In this document: piece after piece, positions 19,455 through 23,851 of the stretch
How positions within the stretch are numbered: position 1 is the first letter of the stretch
Layout of the letters: each line of letters begins with the position of its first letter
Origin: Hydnum rufescens UP504
Lineage: Eukaryota > Basidiomycota > Agaricomycetes > Cantharellales > Hydnaceae
Direction of reading: 5' to 3'
Assembly (NCBI GenBank): GCA_014904985.1
Contig: MU129252.1
Coordinates: forward strand, 1 to 23,851
Length of the DNA stretch: 23,851 nucleotides
Translations under genes and position numbers: made by a program
The notes under the pieces: model-generated
The model's database searches: none
Told to the model about the DNA's origin: nothing
The model's input: the letters and a program-made list of their open reading frames with translations, nothing else

Positions 19455-19518
19455 CGTGTGGTTAATTAATCTCTTTCCTCTTTCTGTTTGTGGCTTCGAC
19501 GGCAGTGTCGCCCTGACA

Positions 19519-19523
19519 CTCTG
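19519..19523. repeat. Right target-site duplication of solo LTR 2
   Basis: CTCTG is identical to 18667-18671. Confidence 0.9.
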
Positions 19524-20835
19524 ATATGATTCAGACCATTGCATTTTCACCCAATGGATTGCACCTGGCATCAGGCTCTCATGATCATACTGTACAGTTG
19601 TGGGATCCCAGATCTGGTGCATCCATTGCAAAACTGGAAGGGCATTCTGGTGAGGTTGCCACTGTTGCATTTTCACCTGATGGATTATGCCTGGCATCAG
19701 GCTCCAGTGATCATACTGTACTATTGTGGGATCCCATATCTGGCACATCCACTGCAAAACTGGAAGGCCATTCTGATGGGGTCAATGTCATTGCATTTTC
19801 ACCCAATGGATTGTGCTTGGCATCAGGCTCTGAGGATCATACTGTCCAATTGTGGAATCCCATATCTGGTGCATCCATTACAAAATTGCAAGGCCATTCT
19901 GGAATGGTTAGAACCATTGCATTTTCACCTGATGGGTCATGCCTGGCCTCAGGCTCTGCTGACAATTCACTATGGTTGTGGGATCCCATAGCTGGTACAT
20001 CCATTAAAAAACTGAAAGGCCATTCTAGTTGGGTTGTGACTATTGCATTTTCACCCAATGGATCATGCTTGGCATCAGGCTCCCTAGATTGCACACTGAG
20101 GTTGTGGGATCCTGTATCTGGCATGCCCATTGAAAAGCTGGAAGGCCATTCTGATTCTGTCCAAACTGTTGCATTTTCACCCAATGGATTGCAACTGGCA
20201 TCAGGCTCTGGGGATGATACTCTATGATTGTGGGATCCCATATCAAGTACCTCCCCCACAATGCTAGAAGGCCATTCTCACAATGTTAATGTCATTTCAT
20301 TTTCACCCAATGGATTGCGCCTGGCATCATGCTCTTCTGATCACACAGTATGATTGTGGGATCCCATATCTGGTGCATGCATTGCAAAACTGGAAGACCA
20401 TATTAGTTGGGTTAATGACATTGCATTTTCACCTGATGGATTGATCCTGGCATCAGCCTCTGATGATGCCACTGTACGATTATGGGATCCCCTATCTGGT
20501 GCATCCATTGCAACCCTGAGGCATTCTGATTGGGTTCTGGTCATTGCATTTTCACCCAATGGATCATGCCTGGCATCAGGCTGCAATGATGGTACTGTAC
20601 AATTATGGGATCCTTTATCTGGTGCATCTATTGCAAAACTGGAAGATCATGGTCCAGTGTGGACCCTTGCATTTTCAGCTGATAGATTGTGCCTGGCATC
20701 AGGCTCTGAAGGAATCACTATACCTACACAATTGCAATTGTGGGATCTCACATCTGGCACATCCATAGCAACATTACAGGGCCATTCTGAGCTAATTGAC
20801 AAGCTTGCCTTTTCTTTTGATGGTTGCAGTCTGAT
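19524..20835 (+). repeat. WD40 blades of right NLR, part after the LTR
   Basis: About ten or eleven 42-residue blades resume here, each with LASGS, LWDP and GHS framework residues. TGA replaces the residue before LWDP in two neighbouring blades (20225-20227 and 20351-20353). One blade (around 20710-20735) has a 3-4 residue insertion before LQLWDL. Two blades have short GH segments. CpG is very rare. Confidence 0.92.
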
Positions 20836-21241
20836 TTCACACTCAATGACTGAGACCTTCATTTGGGATTTGACTTCTCAACCCCCCTATCCCCTAGCCT
20901 CTGGATCATCCCTAGCAACCCCTTGGCACTTTGTTGGTATGACACCACCCATTTGGTCTCAGCAAGGCCAGTGGATACAAGTGATGCAGGAACACAATGG
21001 CCATGCCAGACGAATATGTTACATCCCATCAGATCACAGGACCAAGACCAATATTGTTGTGTCAAGCCAGAAAACATACTCTCGGCTTGCAGTTGGATGT
21101 CATGGTGGTCATGTGATCATTCTTGTTGTTCCACATCACCTGTTGGCCCCACACTTCAGTGAGGAACCAGTCTATCCCCACCTGGTTCCTATTGTTGCAA
21201 CTCCACATTCACCTCTCACAAATCATGGCCCATCCTCATAA
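20836..21241 (+). pseudogene. C-terminal tail of right NLR
   Basis: This is the counterpart of 6415-6889 and of 950-1350: ETFIWDLTSQPP, QWIQVMQE, RRICYIPSDH, TYSRLAVGC and GHVIILVVPHHL. The frame is open to TAA 21239-21241. It is the best-preserved of the three tails. Confidence 0.8.
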
Positions 21242-21255
21242 ACAATCACACCAGT

Positions 21256-22322
21256 TGAAAGCATACCTGGTCTCCATAGAGTTCTGGAAAACCTCAGGGC
21301 CACATCCTTGTGTTAGCAAGGCAGATGTCCATTAACAATATCTGTTCATCCTTGTAATTTGTAGTGTTCATAGGGTTTTTTACTGATGCAGCCATAAATG
21401 GAGGTCTGCTGTCCCCTACACACTTCAGCATGACCCAGGGGTGTTCCTGCAGAAGGAATTGGGCAAATTCAGGAGTGAATCCCACCACCAGCCATTGGGG
21501 ACATGCCCCTGATTTAATGAAAGAATGAGACTGCATGCTGGATAGGTCAGCTTGAAAGTAGGTTAGGTCAAAGGGGCCCATCCCATCACATTCCTCACTG
21601 AGTCATAATTTGATCATGGAGAGTCCATCATATTGATCATGAGAACAGGTCCAGTTTCTATCCAGGGCAAGTCCCAGCTCCTGAACAAGAGACATACTTC
21701 ACATTTGGGGGTTGTACAGTACATCCCCAAATCTGTCATACTCTTGTCCACCACCTTCATGGCCATGGAAATTGACATACAAGACACACCATAATGGATG
21801 GAAGAGGTGTACTGGAGCTGGGGGGCAGACCCTTTAGCCACAGATCATTGGCCATAAGTGATCAGTGGGGTTCTCAGATCTTGATCTACCTGCTCCACCG
21901 TTCTTGTAACTCCACTTGTTCATGGACTCAGTCTGTGAACATAATATCACATTGGTTCACATGTGTATGAGATGACAATCTCACCTTCCACATCAAATGG
22001 ATCCATCCTTGAGACTTCTCAAAGGAAAGGGTGTTAGTGGTGTGTAAGCCTGGCAGGCACACGGTTTCACTGATGACTCATAAACTTGTGTATATACTCA
22101 TTTCCCTCCTTTATTTCCTTCTTACTCCTTTCCCCCACAACCAGTGGAAAGCTTCTCCCACAGGGAGTTTGGTGCTGCCCCGGGTTTAGCTAACTTCTGC
22201 TTACTTAATAGTGTAGCAGTCTAGTAGCCAATCCAGGTCATCCTGAATGTATCTTTTTCTCCATTCACTCAGTCTGCTAAAACTGCAGTGTATGGAACCC
22301 TACACTGTGACCTAGGCACTGC
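21256..22322. other. 3' flank of the right NLR, no assigned gene
   Basis: The minus strand carries two protein-like ORFs in different frames: 21294-21581 (with VVGFTPEFAQFLLQEHPWVM) and 21614-21841. They may be pieces of one decayed gene, but I recognise no family. The rest is CpG-poor and featureless. A pyrimidine-rich stretch lies near 22090-22140. Confidence 0.35.
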
Positions 22323-22697
22323 ATGACCTCCTCTATGAACATCTTCGACCCTGTCACTTCTGGAAGTCTGACTGTCTTGACAGATAACCCTTGTCTGACT
22401 GTTCCTAGTCGACCCACTCTTCCTTCTGGTCCAATTCCAACTCTGTTGAATGATGGTCACTGTCATAAGCCTAGTCCAGAACCTCCTCCTTCAGTCATGT
22501 GTCATCACGATCTTAGTTTGGACATGACTGAACTAACATTGGTGGAGTGTGTAAGAATCCAACCACCGGGTTCTGTACTCATCTCTTCTGGCCTCGACCA
22601 AGCTCTTAGGGACTTCATTGCAACAACACCTAGCCCCTCTTGCATAGGGTGGATACCTCAAGAGGGGTGGACACTCCCCCAAAAAAGAACTACATGA
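22323..22697 (+). CDS. Hypothetical protein, unknown
   Basis: The ORF has 124 codons, Ser/Thr/Pro-rich, with no membrane segment or recognised motif (for example MCHHDLSLDMTELTLVECVR in the middle). It lies 212 bases upstream of, and in another frame from, the ORF at 22910, so the two could be exons of one gene. CpG content is intermediate. Confidence 0.3.
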   Translation: MTSSMNIFDPVTSGSLTVLTDNPCLTVPSRPTLPSGPIPTLLNDGHCHKPSPEPPPSVMCHHDLSLDMTELTLVECVRIQPPGSVLISSGLDQALRDFIATTPSPSCIGWIPQEGWTLPQKRTT

Positions 22698-22909
22698 CTT
22701 CAGGTCATGTCTAGGCCCAAGAGATAGAGCCTGGACCTGAGTCTATTTCCAGTTCCAGTTCCACAGCCTCAAGCCTCATGAGTACTGCATGGAAACTGGG
22801 CCATCTAACATGGCAGGCCACCTTGAGCTTGCAGCCAGGCAAGGTTGGAACCTTACTTAAGGAATCCCCTATGACCTCCAAACCTTCCTCCTCACGTTGA
22901 GGATACATT

Positions 22910-23452
22910 ATGCCCATGTCCTGGAACACACCTAGGGACTCTCAATGTGATATTTCAGCAGTCACGTCCATGCCCTCTGAGGAAACTCAATCCTTAAATA
23001 ATGAGGCTCGTACAAACGTTGAGCCAGTCAATCAGGAAACGCTGCATTGCAGGACCCTACTAGTAGCCATAGCTGACTCCATCCAGTGTGAACAAGGAGT
23101 CAATGCGGCTGCCAATGTACGTCTAATTAACACATCATTGTGCCATCTGGTGTACAACCTCAACATGGAATCCCCAGCCTTCACTAACACTATCGTACAA
23201 GTGGACCAACCGGGTCTGGCAACCATTTACAAACCTGATGTAGAGTTCTGTCTTACCCTACTGCAGTGTGGCCAGATCCTACAGGATTCCACTGAAATGG
23301 CTAGACACTACTTCCTAACTGTCCTGGACCCTTATCAATTTGACCCTGGTAATGTACTATCCATACATTTGGAAGCTGGTGTGGAAGATAAAAACATCCA
23401 GTATCAGAAAATGCGAAATCACATCACTCCCAGCCTTTGGACGATCACATGA
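22910..23452 (+). CDS. Hypothetical protein, unknown
   Basis: The ORF has 180 codons from ATG 22910 to TGA 23450-23452. The composition is balanced, with a soluble, mostly helical-looking middle (VAIADSIQCEQGVNAAANVR, LCHLVYNLNM, FCLTLLQCGQILQDSTEMAR). It has no signal peptide, membrane segment or motif that I recognise. It is the longest open frame outside the NLRs. It may be a gene fragment or an exon joined to 22323-22697. Confidence 0.4.
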   Translation: MPMSWNTPRDSQCDISAVTSMPSEETQSLNNEARTNVEPVNQETLHCRTLLVAIADSIQCEQGVNAAANVRLINTSLCHLVYNLNMESPAFTNTIVQVDQPGLATIYKPDVEFCLTLLQCGQILQDSTEMARHYFLTVLDPYQFDPGNVLSIHLEAGVEDKNIQYQKMRNHITPSLWTIT

Positions 23453-23488
23453 CCAATTACGAAATTAATTATGGCTACACGCAGAAAT

Positions 23489-23800
23489 CGAATTCATTCT
23501 ATAACTCCGTCAGTTTTGATCGGAGAGGTGCGCCCATATAACTCTTAGAAAGCTATGATTTACACCTTTCGAATGGTACCAAACACAAGTCGAACGGACC
23601 AAAACTGCACTCTCCAGGCCAATTTTACTACCAAAATCCGGGATTTCCAGTAAAAAATGAATTTCTTCGTCAGTTTGCATTCAATCCTCTCGGAACAACC
23701 ATGCCTAGAAAGATATAAAAAGTCCGCATCCGACGGTACCAAGCGCGCGAAGAACAGATCAAAACTGAACTCTACAGAATGATATTACTATCAGAATCAA
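23489..23800 (+). repeat. Degenerate 160-bp tandem repeat, about two copies
   Basis: Words recur with a 160-base offset: TAGAAAG at 23546 and 23706, GGTACCAA near 23575 and 23735, AAAACTG-ACTCT near 23600 and 23760, TTTTACTACCAAAATC near 23622 and the like ATTACTATCAGAATC near 23783. The sequence is CpG-rich, unlike the DNA to its left. The repeat may continue to the right of the window. Confidence 0.6.
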
Positions 23801-23811
23801 CTAGGGTATTG

Positions 23812-23847
23812 CACGGGGTTTCGAAACCCGCGGGTTTTGACCCCGTG
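23812..23847. repeat. Nested GC-rich palindrome at the window edge
   Basis: CACGGGG (23812-23818) and CCCCGTG (23841-23847) enclose the perfect 14-base palindrome AAACCCGCGGGTTT (23824-23837). It could be the start of a repeat family or a transposon end; the window stops too soon to tell. Confidence 0.6.
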
Positions 23848-23851
23848 GGTT

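Larger units (their letters stand above)
18672..19518 (+). mobile_element. Solo LTR 2 (young copy, 847 bp) inside the WD40 array
   Basis: TGTCAGG...CCTGACA ends and a perfect 5-base duplication CTCTG (18667-18671 and 19519-19523) define the insertion to the base. The WD40 codon series resumes in frame across it (EGHS, then DMIQTIAFSP). No internal domain or second LTR is present. Inside are an ORF at 18748-19125, a TATA-like TATTTATAG at 19331-19339 and a 22-base perfect direct repeat beginning CTCAGGATTCCCAC (19374-19395 and 19433-19454). It holds about 25 CpGs although the surrounding WD40 DNA has almost none, so it arrived after that DNA had lost its CpGs. Superfamily (gypsy or copia) cannot be told from an LTR alone. 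Confidence 0.95.
16344..21241 (+). pseudogene. NACHT-WD40 NLR pseudogene (right copy, LTR-interrupted)
   Basis: This is the inverted sister of the NLR at 6415-10686. The ancestral start ATG is CTG (16344-16346), and a net 4-base gain near 16490-16515 puts the N-terminal 55 or so codons out of frame with NACHT (TAG at 16513-16515 in the NACHT frame). NACHT is open from ATG 16564. After the 61-base intron (18115-18175) a TGA at 18227-18229 stands where the left copy has CGA (Arg). The WD40 array is interrupted by the solo LTR at 18672-19518 and has TGA at 20225-20227 and 20351-20353. The tail ends at TAA 21239-21241. Removing the LTR plus one CTCTG restores GHSDMIQTIAFSP, so the LTR struck a formerly intact array. 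Confidence 0.92.
14235..21255 (-). repeat. Right arm of large inverted duplication
   Basis: This is the partner of 6400-13735 in inverse orientation, carrying the right NLR, the decayed gene and the second proteasome pseudogene. It contains the 847-base solo LTR that the left arm lacks and lacks the 1-kb segment 11156-12147. It breaks off inside the last exon of the proteasome gene, so the duplication boundary lies within that gene. Confidence 0.85.

Noticed and set aside
7030..20353. TGA recoding (selenocysteine or variant code)
   Set aside because: TGA is used with TAA and TAG as terminator elsewhere. Each internal TGA sits where sister blades have CGA or CAA, the genes have other breaks, and CpG decay accounts for the change.
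6890..20835. CRISPR array or satellite DNA suggested by regular 126-base repeats
   Set aside because: The units encode complete WD40 blades with conserved framework residues, inside NLR genes with introns and NACHT domains.
1..23851. tRNA, rRNA or other structured RNA genes
   Set aside because: No cloverleaf with the conserved T-loop and no rRNA core sequence was noticed on either strand by eye; a tRNAscan-type search would settle it.

Overview
The window looks like a fungal genome, most probably a filamentous basidiomycete (Agaricomycetes). The evidence is STAND/NLR-type genes with NACHT plus WD40 architecture, introns of 60-80 bases with GT(GTATGT)-AG ends, solo LTRs, and a strong CpG-to-TpG/CpA decay signature of the kind left by DNA methylation. 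There is no operon structure and no sign of a prokaryote. The organism assignment is inference; the gene families are recognised from sequence.

The core is a very large inverted duplication. The left arm (about 6400-13735) and right arm (about 14235-21255, inverted) carry the same series: an NLR gene pointing outward, its 5' flank, a decayed gene of uncertain identity, and a decayed copy of the 20S proteasome beta-2 subunit (PUP1/PSMB7-like) pointing to the centre. The arms are separated by only about 0.5 kb. The left NLR (minus strand, 10686 to 6415) has a nonsense codon and a frameshift in NACHT, a Walker A Lys-to-Glu change and two nonsense codons in the WD40 array. The right NLR (plus strand, 16344 to 21241) keeps an intact NACHT reading frame, but it has lost the ancestral start, has a stop just after the intron and two more stops in the WD40 array, and is interrupted by an 847-base solo LTR with a perfect 5-base target duplication. 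Removing the LTR and one duplicate restores the WD40 frame. A third NLR copy, only the WD40 tail, enters at base 1 and ends near 1270-1350. It faces the left NLR across a 5-kb stretch without genes, which holds a second solo LTR of the same family (1686-2337, with its own 5-base target duplication).

The window is split by CpG content. Positions 1-8775 and about 18085-22300 are almost free of CpG except inside the young LTR, while 8780-18080 is CpG-rich. The switch falls near the NACHT/WD40 junction in both NLR copies. The old LTR (1686-2337) has lost the CpGs that the young LTR retains, which shows the mutational direction directly.

At the right end, 22323-23452 holds two unidentified ORFs, followed by a degenerate 160-base tandem repeat and a GC-rich palindrome at the window edge. 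The locus reads as a decaying NLR cluster (fungal non-self recognition family) with WD40 repeats that may serve as donors for gene conversion. Only the NACHT module of the right copy could still make a sizeable protein (about 534-551 residues).
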